Shown here in pieces: positions 58,201 through 64,000 of a DNA stretch of 64,000 nucleotides. This DNA comes from Sitta carolinensis (lineage: Eukaryota; Chordata; Aves; Passeriformes; Sittidae). Each line of letters starts with the position of its first letter. Positions within the stretch are counted from its first letter, which is position 1. The position numbers were made by a program, and so were the translations under genes. Below the pieces are notes generated by a model. The model saw only the letters and a list, made by a program, of their open reading frames with translations, made no database searches and was not told where the DNA came from. Location: the NCBI GenBank assembly GCA_032173965.1, contig CM063290.1, forward strand, positions 1,674,001 through 1,738,000, read 5' to 3'.

Positions 58201-61200
58201 GAATAGCATTCCAAAAGGAGAAGAGGTGGAGGGTGGTTACCCTGCAAGGACAAATCATCGAGGTGTCAGGTACTGCAGCCCTGCTGGAGCTCCACTGGAG
58301 GCAATCTGTGGGTGATACTGAAACTCTCAGAGTTCTCTGACCTTTTTCATCCCTTTTTCTGTAGGAACCATGACTGGTGGGGGAGGAAAAGTCATGAAGG
58401 GCAGAATGGGCTCCTCAGTCGTGATGGATATCTCAGAAGAAGAGGTGAGTCCATCATGGAGATGGAATTCCAGCAGAATTCCTTTGTTTGGGCAGTTCTG
58501 ACACACGGGTGCCTTTCAAAGAGTGAGCGGGAGCAGTCTGGGATGGAAGAGAATTACAAAAGGTTACAAAGCCAAAATTCCCAGTGGTAGCTGAGGTTAC
58601 AATGCTTCAGAGTGCCTCAGGGATAAAAGGGGTGTCATTGACAGGGGCTGCCCAGGAAGGTCTGGAGTGCCCATCCCTGGAGGTGACACTCAGGACAAGG
58701 TGCTGAGCAGGCACAGGCTGGACTCTGCTCCTGGACTCTGCTCCTGGACTCTGCCCCTGGAGGGTTTTTGCAGCCTCAGGATTCTGTGTTTGTTCTCAGC
58801 CCAGCCCATCATGAATTCAGTCTCACAGTGCTTGAACACCATTTTGGCAGAGCAGGATACAGTTTGCTTTTCCTTCTGAATTCCATTTAGGTTTTAATCT
58901 GGAGCTGCTGCTCTTGTTTCTCACTGGCAGAGCTGATCTTCCCAGCACTCAGACTCCCCAGGCTGAAGTTTCTACTCCACTTTCCCCTGTGTTTCAGGAG
59001 CTGTTGAGCACAGGGATGAGCCCTGGCTTGGTTTTGTCATGGTGCCACCAGTAAATAATCCTCTCAATCTGTTTAGATCAGCAAGCTGGAATCCCAGCTG
59101 CAGAGGGATTCCAAAAGAGCCGTGCAGTGTGAGGAGGAGAAATCCCAGCTCGAGGAAGCCATAAGGAAACTGCAGCAGGACATTCGGGAAATGAGGAACA
59201 CCTCTGAGAAATACACAGCCAGTATCCAGGTGAGAATCCTGAGCACTCCTCAGCCCCACCCAGGCCTGCCTGCTGCCAAGGGGTTTGCAAGGAAAAAGGT
59301 TCCAGCCCAGTTTTGTGTTCTCTGCAGGGTTTCTCTGAACAGGAAATGAATCTCAAGAAACAAATCAAGGAACTCGAAGCCAACGTCGCTGCTGCTGCTC
59401 CAGACAAAACCAAACAGAAGGAGCTGCAAAAAGCCCTTGATGGTTATAAAAAAGGTACATTTTGTGGGGAGGGGATTAGAGAGAAAAGTTGTAGTAATCT
59501 CTTTCAGCAAAAGAGGAAGGAATGGGTTTGGGTTTGTGCTTCAGTTCCCTGTCTTGGTTTGAGACCTCGTTTTTCTAAGGTGTTTCTAGAGATCAGAGTA
59601 AAACCTCTTTTCTTTGTAATTGCTCAAGTTCATGTTACAGTCAAGCTAAAGTAAACATGAATTTCAGTATTTTTGTTTCTTTGCTTAGATTTTTGTGGTT
59701 GTATCACACATTCATAGGGAAAATTAGTTTAATTAGAGGTAAGAATTGTTAATGAGGAGGTAATGATATAAAAGCAACTGAAGGTTTTTGCTGGCTCTAA
59801 CCAGGCTCTGCCATGAGCCTATAAAAGAAATCCCTGTATTCTTTGTGGGAACACATCCCTTTTGTGCAGTGATGCTCAGCAGGGGCAGGAACTACACAGT
59901 TACACCAGCTCCTGGGAAATGCTGGTGGCCAGTTCTTAAAATTTAGCTTTGGAGCATCTTCCCAGTAATTAAATGCAAAGAATGAGCTTGGAGTAACTTC
60001 TCATGCACCACCTGATGTATTTAAGCACTCTGTGTGCATGAATCCACACTGAGTGGTTTTTATGGCTTTGGTAGAGCAGTGGCAGAGGGAAGTGAGCACA
60101 GAGAAGTGAACAGAGCAGAGCTTTCACCTGAAATCACTTGCATCACTTTCTGCTTGGGTGCTGGCAGCCCAGGGCTGGCCCAGTGCCCTGAACTGCCCTT
60201 GCCATGACAGATTATGAGCACGTGGCTGAGAAGGCTGGGAAGATGGAGGAGGAAGTGAAACGCCTGCACCAGCTCATCATGGACACCAACAACAAGAAAC
60301 TGAAGGCTCAGCAGGATAAAATTGATAAGCTTGACAAGGAGATGGATGAATGTTCCTCAGCCATCACCAAAGCCCAGGTGGCAGCCAAGACTGCAGACAG
60401 GTACAGCCCGGGGAGCTCAGGCTGCAGCTGCACTCACCCAGTGTCTGGGCTCAGGGAGGGAAAGGGAGCTCTCCAAGTGTGTAGTTTAGAGTTTTAAAGT
60501 CACATTTAATCAGCATTCCTCCAGTATTTGCCTGAATTATTTCTCTAATATTGCCTAAACTGCAATACTCAGGATAAAGCCCACAAGAGCAGGCTTGGAG
60601 GTGCTGGAGCAGTTGAGATCTGAAGGGACTGATTTTATCAGGACATAAAGTGGGATCTATTTTTTATGGGAGCTCACCAATCCACAGAGATTCCAAACTC
60701 TGAAAGAAGAAATGAAGTCATTTAGTGAGGTCTGGCTGCTGAGGAAGACAACTTTGTTTTCCTTGGAGTGGGGGAGTTTCCTTCCTCTGGAGTGGGGGAG
60801 TTGTGCCTAAAGCAGCACTCCCTCCTTGCTGCCCGTGGGATTGGGCTCCTGGAGTTTTTCTGTGCCATTTGCCTCGTGTGAGGTGCACAAAGATCAAGAT
60901 CCCTGTGCCTGGGCAGGAACCTGAAGAAATCCCAGGAGGCTCTGCAGCGCACGGAGAAGGAGATGGAGGAAAATGAGAAGGAAATGAAGAACTTGGCAGC
61001 AGAGCTGGAAACGCTGGAGGACAAAGCCTCTGAGGTGATGAACAAGTGCAGGCAGGCTGAGGTGAGTCCTGGGACCATGCTGGGCTCCAGGGGAAGCAGG
61101 AGAGGAGGGAAATGCTCCCTCTCTCCCCCTGCTATCCCATTCCCTGCAGAGCAGCCAGGCTGGGGCAATGGTGTGTTGTTATTTTTTATACTCCCCTGGG

Positions 61201-63588
61201 AATTTACCCTGACCCACTTTAGGAAAAAAACTTCCACCAAGTCTCCCCGAAGAAATTGCTGGGTTTAAAAGTTGCTTAAACATAATTTTTTTTTCTAGGT
61301 ATGTGGGATTTTAGTTTCCCAGCTAGATTTCTGTGAGAGAGGGAAAACCAAGATGGCTGAAATGCTTTCAAACAAATCTAAGATTTGATGTCTTTCTCTA
61401 ATTAGCTAAAAATGAGGGCAGGACCTGTTTGATCCAGATCTGGAATGAAAATACAAATTGCAGCATTTTCTCAGTCAGTCCAGAATTCCAATACCAAACC
61501 CAAGAATATTTATTTGTTTCCATCAATAGCTGGGAGTCAATGAAGTGAAAACAGACTTCTCACCCAAAAAAAGGGGCAACGTTTTTGTAGGTGACAGATT
61601 AATGCCCTTTTGGGGGGCATTTGCCATTTTTCTCTTCAGGAAGCTTTGCCAGCAGTGCAGGAGGAGCAGAAGAATTTACTGCAGGAGATGAAAACCATTC
61701 GGGATGCTGAACATGCCCTTCAAAGTGAAGCTCTGAGCATCAAGCTGAAAATTGAACAGATCGACAGCCACATTTCCACCCACCAGGGAAAGGTTAAATA
61801 CTGGCAGAAGGAGGTAGGAAAAGGTTTAGTTCCTAAAAGTTCAATCAGGGAATTGTGGAATGGTTTGGGATGGGAGGGAACCTTAAAGCTCATCCAGATC
61901 CACCCTCAGGGACACCTTCCCCTGTCCCAGGGTGCTCCAAGCCCTGGCCTGGCCTTGGGCACTTGCAGGGGTCCAGGGCCAGCCCCAGCTTCTCTGGGGG
62001 TCTCACAGCATGAACTCATCACCATCTCCTTGGAAAACAGGAGATAAAGGAAATCCCTGTGTTCTTTGTGGGAACTCATCCCTTCTGTGCAGTGGTGCTC
62101 AGCAGGGACAGGAACTACACTCACACCAACTGTAACTGCTCCAGAACACATGGAGCAAAGTCCTCTCCAGATCCCAGGTTATTGCTGTACATGAGGAACA
62201 GGATAATGGAGAAGGGATATTTATTCTTCACATCCGTTTTTAAGGGGACTTGTGGGAAGAATCTTGGGAGCGTCTGGAGCTTAGAATCTAACCCCGAAAA
62301 ACCTCCGATTAGAAACGGCTCCCCGCGTTTCTCAGCGCTTTCCCCGGCGTGTTTTGCGTTGCAGATCTCCAAGTTATCCCTGCACGCCATCGAGGGCGAG
62401 GCCCCCGAGGAGCTGCGGGCGCTGCGGGAGGCGGAGCTGGAGGCGCTGCAGGAGCCGGACGCGCTCAGCAAGAGGATCGCGCTGCTGGAGGCGCAGCGCC
62501 ACCAGCTCCGCCCCAACCTGGGGGCCATCGCCGAGTACCGGAGCAAGGTGACGGCCCGGGGGCACCCGGGGGAGCAGCCCGGCCCGGGGGGACCCGGGGG
62601 AGCAGCCCGGCCCCGGGGGGACTCGGGGGACCCGGGGGGAGCAGCCCGGCCCCGGGGGAGCAGCCCGGCTCCGGGAGGACCCGGGGGAGCAGCCCGGCCC
62701 CGGGGGACCCGGGGGGAGCAGCCCGGCCCCGGGGGGACCCGGGGGGGGGAGCAGCCCGGCCCGGGGGGACTCGGGGGACCCGGGGGGAGCAGCCCGGCCC
62801 CGGGGGGAGCAGCCCGGCCCCGGGGGGAGCAGCCCAGCCCCAGGCACCCCAGCAGAACAGGGCTCATCCCTCCTCCCTGCTTTTGGAAGCCCGCAGTTTG
62901 TCCGTTCCTGTTGTTAGCAGCTCGTCCTTAGCCAAATAAAAGCTTCCACGTGCCTTTTGTTTCCCACACCAGCAGTGTGGCAGGTGACAGCGACTTGCTG
63001 GGTGATCTTGAAGTCTTTTCCAATCTGAGTAATTCCGTGATCGTCCTGGGAATGTTTATTTAATAGAGTCAAGTGTTCACAGCCAAGACAGACACACAAT
63101 CCCGGGATTTTTCCCTCCTTATATTAGTAATAGTGAACAGTTCAACAGATGAAATATTTTTTATTTTGACACAGGTTTGTTTTTTTTGTTTTCTCTCAGC
63201 AGCAGATGTGGGAAAAGAGACATAATTTGGGGGTTTTGTTTCAGGGCTGCTAGCCAAGCTGGGGAAAAGGAATGTCCAAATGGTGGGGGAAGTGGTTTAA
63301 ACCCTAAACTGAGGAGGCAGCAGCTCTGAGTGCCCTCGGTTGTCTTCCCCTGCAGGAGGAGCTGTACCTGAAGCACGTGGGAGAACTGGACAACATCACC
63401 AGCGAGAGGGACAAATTCAGAGAGGCCTTTGAAGATCTCAGGAAGCAGAGGCTGAATGAATTCATGGCAGGGTTTAATGTCATCACCAACAAGCTGAAGG
63501 AGAACTACCAGATGCTCACACTGGGAGGGGATGCTGAGCTGGAGCTTGTGGACAGTCTGGATCCCTTCTCAGAGGGAATCATGTTCAG
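34050..63588 (+). CDS. SMC4: SMC4, condensin core ATPase subunit (21 coding exons in window, 3' end missing)
   Basis: SMC4 pairs with SMC2 to form the ATPase core of condensins I and II, which compact and resolve mitotic chromosomes. The window encodes about 1,182 residues: an acidic N-terminal tail, DNRSLEEILGSIPPPPPPAM, the N-terminal head with Walker A GPNGSGKS (residues 119-126) and Q-loop LILQGEVEQI, a first coiled coil (about 290-600), the hinge (about 612-735), a Gly-rich GTMTGGGGKVMKG exit, a return coiled coil (to about 1,105), and the beginning of the C-terminal head (YQMLTLGGDAELELVDSLDP). The signature and Walker B exons must lie beyond 64,000. Exon joins are all in phase. miR-15b and miR-16 lie in coding intron 4, as in other vertebrates. 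Coding exon 10 seems to have two compensating deletions. The gene diverges from IFT80 across a shared CpG island. Confidence 0.97.
34207..35306 (+). other. SMC4 coding intron 1
   Basis: Unique-looking intron with short homopolymers. No gene or element recognised. Confidence 0.55.
35307..35485 (+). CDS. SMC4: SMC4 coding exon 2
   Basis: It encodes residues 53-112: ASDEVVDNRSLEEILGSI, a run of six prolines, then APRLMITHIVNQNFKSYAGE, the first strands of the head. Nearly identical to human. TTTTAG acceptor, GTATCT donor. Confidence 0.96.
35865..37020. repeat. Minisatellite, 43-bp C/T-rich unit, about 27 copies
   Basis: Units of TGCTCCCCTCTCTCCCCTGG plus CACCCCGAGCTCAGCCCTGC and CTG. The array ends about 65 nt before the acceptor of SMC4 coding exon 3 and makes most of that intron pyrimidine-rich. 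Length variants include CTCACTCTCAGCC and CTCTGGGG units. Confidence 0.97.
37086..37277 (+). CDS. SMC4: SMC4 coding exon 3 (Walker A)
   Basis: It encodes residues 113-176. RFSCIVGPNGSGKSNIIDSL contains the P-loop GPNGSGKS at 119-126, which binds ATP phosphate. It continues with YRAQKIRSKKLSVLIHNSDE and ends VHFQKIIDK. CGTGCAG acceptor, GTATGG donor. Confidence 0.97.
37278..38833 (+). other. SMC4 coding intron 3
   Basis: AT-rich intron. I looked for an RNA hairpin or exon and found none. Confidence 0.55.
38834..39010 (+). CDS. SMC4: SMC4 coding exon 4
   Basis: It encodes residues 177-235, EGDDYEVIPDSKFYVSRTAY then DNSSTYYIDGKKRTFRDVG and LLRSHGIDLDHNRFLILQ, leading into the Q-loop. AAGCAG acceptor, GTGGGT donor. 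miR-15b begins about 95 nt downstream. Confidence 0.97.
39088..39182 (+). ncRNA. MIR15B: miR-15b precursor hairpin
   Basis: The 5p arm at 39,107-39,128 starts TAGCAGCACATCATGG and contains the seed AGCAGCA. The 3p arm at 39,144-39,165 starts CGAATCGTCATTTGC. GGCCTT (39,092-39,097) pairs with AAGGCC (39,173-39,178) at the stem base. Sequence and position in an SMC4 intron identify it as miR-15b. The miR-15/16 family represses cell-cycle and survival genes such as cyclins and BCL2. It is presumably cut from the SMC4 pre-mRNA by Drosha. The flanking minisatellite begins within about 10 nt of the hairpin base. Confidence 0.96.
39187..40790. repeat. Minisatellite, 56-bp unit, about 28 copies, between miR-15b and miR-16
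   Basis: Units of ATCCTGCTGTCCTTTGATCC plus AGGAGGGGTTTGTGCTCCTG plus ACTGCAGGAATTTGGG; some lack one T (55 bp), and three or four carry a CCCTTTTCCCAAGAATGATT variant. Each unit has an inverted repeat CAGGAG...CTCCTG with a 9-nt loop. All frames on the minus strand are open (547 residues), judged spurious. Confidence 0.97.
40791..41311. repeat. Minisatellite, 51-bp unit, about 10 copies, joined to miR-16
   Basis: Units of TTTGGGCTCCTGTGCCCTGT plus CCAGGAGGGCTTTGTGCTCC plus TGCCTGTAGGA. They align with the 56-bp unit next door (CAGGAGGG.TTTGTGCTCCTG.CTG.AGGA) and keep the same inverted repeat, so both arrays likely share one origin. The last unit ends at the base of the miR-16 hairpin. Confidence 0.96.
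41312..41396 (+). ncRNA. MIR16-2: miR-16 precursor hairpin (miR-16-2 type)
   Basis: The 5p arm at 41,323-41,344 begins TAGCAGCACGTAAATATTGG and ends TG, the form I recall for chicken. The 3p arm at 41,365-41,386 begins CCAATATTATTGTGCTGC. The flanks CCGCCC and GCGTGGCAGAG also resemble chicken mir-16-2. Same strand and intron as miR-15b, but 2.1 kb away rather than next to it. Part of the miR-15/16 tumour-suppressor family. Confidence 0.96.
41397..44039 (+). other. SMC4 coding intron 4, middle part
   Basis: Mostly AT-rich unique sequence with T runs near 42,255 and 42,485. I see no gene or recognisable element. Confidence 0.5.
44040..44795. repeat. Two-copy duplication, about 470-bp period
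   Basis: GGGATCTGTGACCACCTTGG through TTTATGGCAGCAAACTTCTA and on to AACAACTGCAGGGATTT occurs at about 44,055-44,330 and again at 44,525-44,780 with few changes. Confidence 0.92.
44796..46389 (+). other. SMC4 coding intron 4, continued
   Basis: AT-rich, then mixed sequence. No gene or element recognised. Confidence 0.5.
46390..46945. repeat. Minisatellite, about 56-bp unit, about 10 copies
   Basis: Units of GGGGCTGGATCCCAAAACTG plus CCCCATTCCCACTCAGCCCT plus GTCCCAGTTCCACCCT, with a related left-hand variant (CAGCAATCCCAGTTACAGCA). The stretch 46,621-46,700 has many one- and two-base losses relative to its neighbours. Confidence 0.94.
47766..48058 (-). mobile_element. CR1 LINE fragment, partly duplicated in tandem
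   Basis: CATGGCAGGG...CTCCCACTGTCCCAGG, TCCAAGCTGTGCCAGCCTGG and CCTTGGCACTGCCAGGGA match the CR1 3' region read in reverse. The block occurs twice (about 47,766-47,930 and 47,925-48,058). Confidence 0.75.
48604..49262. repeat. Minisatellite, 111-bp unit, six copies
   Basis: Units of AATCATCAATAAGAGCAGGT then ACAACCATTTCACTCTCCTT and TATCAATTAAAGGGAACC recur at 48,721, 48,832, 48,943 and onward. The first and last copies are the most diverged. Confidence 0.95.
50255..50405 (+). mobile_element. CR1 LINE 3'-end fragment
   Basis: The end, GTGATCTTGGAGATCTTTTC then CAACCTTGAGCATTCTGTGA, matches the CR1 terminus. The body upstream is too diverged to bound. Confidence 0.65.
50560..50724 (+). CDS. 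SMC4: SMC4 coding exon 5
   Basis: It encodes 55 residues (236-290): GEVEQIAMMKPKGQTEHDEG then MLEYLEDLIGSARLKEPIQ and LCRRVELLNESRGEK. The first residues complete the Q-loop. CCCAAG acceptor; donor GTGAGC is followed within 20 nt by a minisatellite. Confidence 0.97.
50745..51915. repeat. Minisatellite, about 52-bp unit, about 22 copies
   Basis: Units of GCCTGGGGCTGGGGGCATTC plus CTGGGGATCCCAAACCTGCC plus CGGGGCTCCACT. Unit length varies by 1-5 bases, mostly within G and C runs. It keeps the coding exon 5 frame open to 51,933, so a retained intron would add about 400 residues; I do not think this is real coding sequence. Confidence 0.96.
51945..52535. repeat. Near-perfect 60-bp tandem repeat, 10 copies
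   Basis: Units of ACCCAGGATCCTTGGTTCCA plus GTGACAGGGCTCTGGTGGGA plus CTCCTGGGGACCCCAAACCC repeat exactly every 60 bp. The first seven units read GGGCTCTGG; the last three read GGGGACTGG. Confidence 0.98.
52580..52707 (+). CDS. SMC4: SMC4 coding exon 6
   Basis: It encodes LNRVKMVEKEKDALEEDKNK then AIEFLRLENQIFKEKNQLC and QYY (residues 291-333), the start of the first coiled coil. CCTCCAG acceptor, GTAAGT donor. Confidence 0.96.
52912..53052 (+). CDS. SMC4: SMC4 coding exon 7
   Basis: It encodes HDLKKRINDLEMQKEKINEE then TKSVNEKSSKLAEETKTKN and KALKELE (residues 333-380), coiled coil. CCTAG acceptor, GTGAGT donor; split codons fit both sides. Confidence 0.95.
53053..53823 (+). other. SMC4 coding intron 7
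   Basis: AT-rich intron. Nothing recognised. Confidence 0.55.
53824..53974 (+). CDS. SMC4: SMC4 coding exon 8
   Basis: It encodes EFNKITKFIEENKEKFTQLD then LQDVKVRENLKHAKSKAKK and LEKQLQKDKEK (residues 380-430), coiled coil, very close to human. CTTCAG acceptor, GTGAGG donor. Confidence 0.96.
54255..54419 (+). CDS. SMC4: SMC4 coding exon 9
   Basis: It encodes VEELKDVPSSSAKAIEDATA then RRELLAKAKDKEEAKLRQI and LASLQEETKGIQQEKE (residues 431-485), coiled coil. GTGCAG acceptor, GTTTGG donor (weak). Confidence 0.94.
54420..55019 (+). other. SMC4 coding intron 9, 5' part
   Basis: Unique-looking intron sequence before the 36-bp array. Nothing recognised. Confidence 0.55.
55020..55690. repeat. Minisatellite, 36-bp unit, about 18 copies
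   Basis: Units of CTGAGGGCTCAGCTGTGCCT plus GGTGTCCCTGTGCCAG. Central units are identical; the first few and the last four carry one- or two-base losses. It ends 15 nt before SMC4 coding exon 10. Confidence 0.97.
55706..55936 (+). CDS. SMC4: SMC4 coding exon 10, with an apparent compensated frameshift
   Basis: The exon is 231 nt and in phase. Its first 13 or so codons in the imposed frame read QGEGADGVQQGGG, unlike any SMC4. One base later, from 55,707, the frame reads KEKELMEFSKEV, matching human REKELMGFSKSV. From 55,745 the imposed frame is right again: EARSTMELAQSELELYLSRY and on to LKERQAAIRDIAGKLPQ. This fits loss of 2 nt at the exon start (an AGAG dinucleotide collapsing at the acceptor) and 1 nt at 55,743-55,744. 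Either this is a true 13-residue replacement in the coiled coil or a consensus error beside the 36-bp array. Confidence 0.88.
56197..56375 (+). mobile_element. CR1 LINE 3'-end fragment
   Basis: CAGGCTGGATGGGGCTGGGA then GCAGCCTGGGACAGTGGGAG, CCATGGCAGGGGTGGCACC and CTCCAACCCAACCATTCTTT are the CR1 3' region in plus orientation. SMC4 coding intron 10. Confidence 0.85.
56479..56664 (+). CDS. SMC4: SMC4 coding exon 11
   Basis: It encodes 62 residues (563-624): KEKALEKLGREESEAKDVV then RKVEEAKSSLAQSCNRGKVL and CGNIPGLYGRL, the entry into the hinge. CCCCAG acceptor, GTAAGT donor. Confidence 0.95.
56735..57425. repeat. Minisatellite, 37-bp unit, about 18 copies
   Basis: Units of GCATTAGGAATTGGGAGAGG plus GATGCCTCCCTTCCCTG. 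Units at 56,750-56,940 have several short deletions; the rest are near identical. SMC4 coding intron 11. Confidence 0.97.
57733..57894 (+). CDS. SMC4: SMC4 coding exon 12 (hinge)
   Basis: It encodes 54 residues (625-678): GDLGAIDDKYDVAISSSCGA then LDHIVVDTIDTAQACVNFL and IGVATFIALDK, the dimerisation hinge that binds the SMC2 hinge. CTCAG acceptor, GTGAGT donor. Confidence 0.96.
58044..58269 (+). CDS. SMC4: SMC4 coding exon 13 (hinge)
   Basis: It encodes residues 679-754: MAVWEKKTQKIPTPENTPRL then FDLVKVEDPKVRLAFYFAL, RDTLVARNLEDATRIAFQ and WRVVTLQGQIIEVS. Strong match to the second half of the hinge. GATGTAG acceptor, GTACTG donor. Confidence 0.96.
58365..58444 (+). CDS. SMC4: SMC4 coding exon 14
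   Basis: It encodes GTMTGGGGKVMKGRMGSSVV then MDISEEE (residues 754-780), the conserved Gly-rich end of the hinge. TCTGTAG acceptor, GTGAGT donor. Confidence 0.96.
58636..58700 (+). mobile_element. CR1 LINE internal fragment
   Basis: GGGGCTGCCCAGGAAGGTCT then GGAGTGCCCATCCCTGGAGG resembles the CR1 segment that precedes its 3' end. A 17-bp triple repeat (CTGGACTCTGCTC) follows at 58,720-58,760. Confidence 0.6.
59077..59229 (+). CDS. SMC4: SMC4 coding exon 15
   Basis: It encodes 51 residues (781-831): ISKLESQLQRDSKRAVQCEE then EKSQLEEAIRKLQQDIREM and RNTSEKYTASIQ, the start of the return coiled coil. GTTTAG acceptor, GTGAGA donor. Confidence 0.95.
59328..59454 (+). CDS. SMC4: SMC4 coding exon 16
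   Basis: It encodes GFSEQEMNLKKQIKELEANV then AAAAPDKTKQKELQKALDG and YKK (residues 832-874). The ELEANV and APDK motifs match human. CTGCAG acceptor, GTACAT donor. Confidence 0.94.
59455..60210 (+). other. SMC4 coding intron 16
   Basis: Mixed sequence; holds one copy (about 59,827-59,912) of a block also found in coding intron 19. Nothing else recognised. Confidence 0.6.
60211..60400 (+). CDS. SMC4: SMC4 coding exon 17
   Basis: It encodes DYEHVAEKAGKMEEEVKRLH then NNKKLKAQQDKIDKLDKEM and SAITKAQVAAKTAD (residues 874-937), coiled coil. ATGACAG acceptor, GTACAG donor. Confidence 0.95.
60917..61061 (+). CDS. SMC4: SMC4 coding exon 18
   Basis: It encodes RNLKKSQEALQRTEKEMEEN then EKEMKNLAAELETLEDKAS and EVMNKCRQAE (residues 937-985), coiled coil. 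GGGCAG acceptor, GTGAGT donor. Confidence 0.95.
61062..61639 (+). other. SMC4 coding intron 18
   Basis: Unique-looking sequence. Nothing recognised. Confidence 0.55.
61640..61813 (+). CDS. SMC4: SMC4 coding exon 19
   Basis: It encodes 58 residues (986-1043): EALPAVQEEQKNLLQEMKTI then EHALQSEALSIKLKIEQID and HQGKVKYWQKE, coiled coil. CTTCAG acceptor, GTAGGA donor. Confidence 0.95.
61857..62010 (-). mobile_element. CR1 LINE 3'-end fragment (reverse orientation)
   Basis: TGGTTTGGGATGGGAGGGAA then CCTTAAAGCTCATCCAGATC, GGGACACCTTCCCCTGTCCC and CTGGCCTTGGGCACTTGCAG are the reverse complement of the CR1 3' region. SMC4 coding intron 19. Confidence 0.88.
62365..62547 (+). CDS. SMC4: SMC4 coding exon 20
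   Basis: It encodes 61 residues (1044-1104): ISKLSLHAIEGEAPEELRAL then REAELEALQEPDALSKRIA and PNLGAIAEYRSK. It is unusually GC-rich at third positions compared with its neighbours. GTTGCAG acceptor; donor GTGACG is poor and leads straight into a G-rich array. Confidence 0.95.
62555..62850. repeat. G-rich minisatellite, about 25-30-bp units
   Basis: Units of GGGGAGCAGCCCGGCCCCGG with GGGGACCC and varying G-run lengths start within 10 nt of the coding exon 20 donor. Dense G4-7 runs on the transcribed RNA suggest G-quadruplexes. Confidence 0.95.
62990..63050 (+). mobile_element. CR1 LINE 3'-end fragment
   Basis: GCTGGGTGATCTTGAAGTCT then TTTCCAATCTGAGTAATTCC and GTGATCGTCC match the CR1 terminus. 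Confidence 0.75.
63356..63588 (+). CDS. SMC4: SMC4 coding exon 21 (start of C-terminal head)
   Basis: It encodes residues 1105-1182: EELYLKHVGELDNITSERDK then FREAFEDLRKQRLNEFMAG and NYQMLTLGGDAELELVDSLD, ending GIMF plus a split Ser codon. Nearly invariant region. CCTGCAG acceptor, donor GTTTTC is weak. The LSGGEK signature and Walker B are expected in later exons. Confidence 0.96.
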
Positions 63589-64000
63589 GTTTTCAAAATA
63601 CTTTATATTCTGTTAATTTTTAATCACCATAGTCCTTTGTTCAACCTTTTTTTAAAGTAGATGTTCATTGATCATCAGTGAACTAAGAAGGGCTCAACGT
63701 GGGCAAATAGTGACAGAAACCACAACTTTTTAGCTGTCAGATTTCTCGTGGAGAAATCAGGAACTCAAGCAGTTGGAAAGGTTTGAACTCACTTCCCAGC
63801 ACTTTTTAATTCCCAGGTCCCTTCATTGTGCCTAGGGAACCATGGCAGTGTTCTGTCAGAAATGGTCCCAGGGTAAATTCCCTGATTGGGAATTCAGCTG
63901 GCAAGGGCAGCACTCAGTGGGCTCAGGTGCTGCAGTTCCTGCAGGAACAGCCCAGGCTCAGAATTCCTGACGTGTTGTCCCTGAAAATCAGCCTCTGATT
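63589..64000 (+). other. SMC4 coding intron 21 (runs off the window)
   Basis: No further exon is visible before the edge. Confidence 0.7.

Overview
This is avian nuclear DNA. It carries two vertebrate genes in head-to-head order: IFT80 on the minus strand (coding 27,945 down to 1,778) and SMC4 on the plus strand (coding from 34,050 to past the right edge). Several CR1 LINE 3' ends, a miR-16 arm with the form found in birds, and a dense load of GC-rich minisatellites point to a bird. A songbird is possible but not shown. Human IFT80 and SMC4 are neighbours in the same arrangement, with miR-15b/miR-16-2 inside an SMC4 intron, and that synteny is kept here.

Left half (1-30,400): all 19 coding exons of IFT80 can be placed. 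Their junctions are phase-consistent apart from one missing base in coding exon 15, and they predict a protein of about 778 residues against 777 recalled for human IFT80. IFT80 is an intraflagellar transport complex B subunit with two WD40 propellers and a helical tail. Its first coding intron is a U12-type AT-AC intron. The introns are AT-rich and hold minisatellites, a 398-bp triplication carrying decoy splice acceptors, and a duplicated exon fragment.

Centre (28,500-32,300): a CpG-rich bidirectional promoter. A core of about 650 bp has an X-box-like site, a TCTCGCGAGA element, an AP-1 site, a YY1 site and CHR-like hexamers. GC-rich tandem arrays flank it on both sides. SMC4 non-coding exon 1 probably ends at 30,977. 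An IFT80 5' exon may end at 29,115.

Right half (34,050-64,000): 21 coding exons of SMC4, the condensin core ATPase, give about 1,182 residues: N-terminal head with Walker A, first coiled coil, hinge, return coiled coil and start of the C-terminal head. The signature and Walker B exons lie outside the window. Coding intron 4 (11.5 kb) holds hairpins for miR-15b and miR-16. These are normally within about 0.2 kb of each other; here they are 2.1 kb apart because a minisatellite with 56-bp and 51-bp units fills the whole gap. This is the most notable feature of the window.

Many SMC4 introns contain a minisatellite, often touching a splice site. Small indels cluster at array edges and in nearby exons, including one missing base in IFT80 and two apparent compensating deletions in SMC4 coding exon 10. 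I read these as possible assembly errors that need raw reads to settle.
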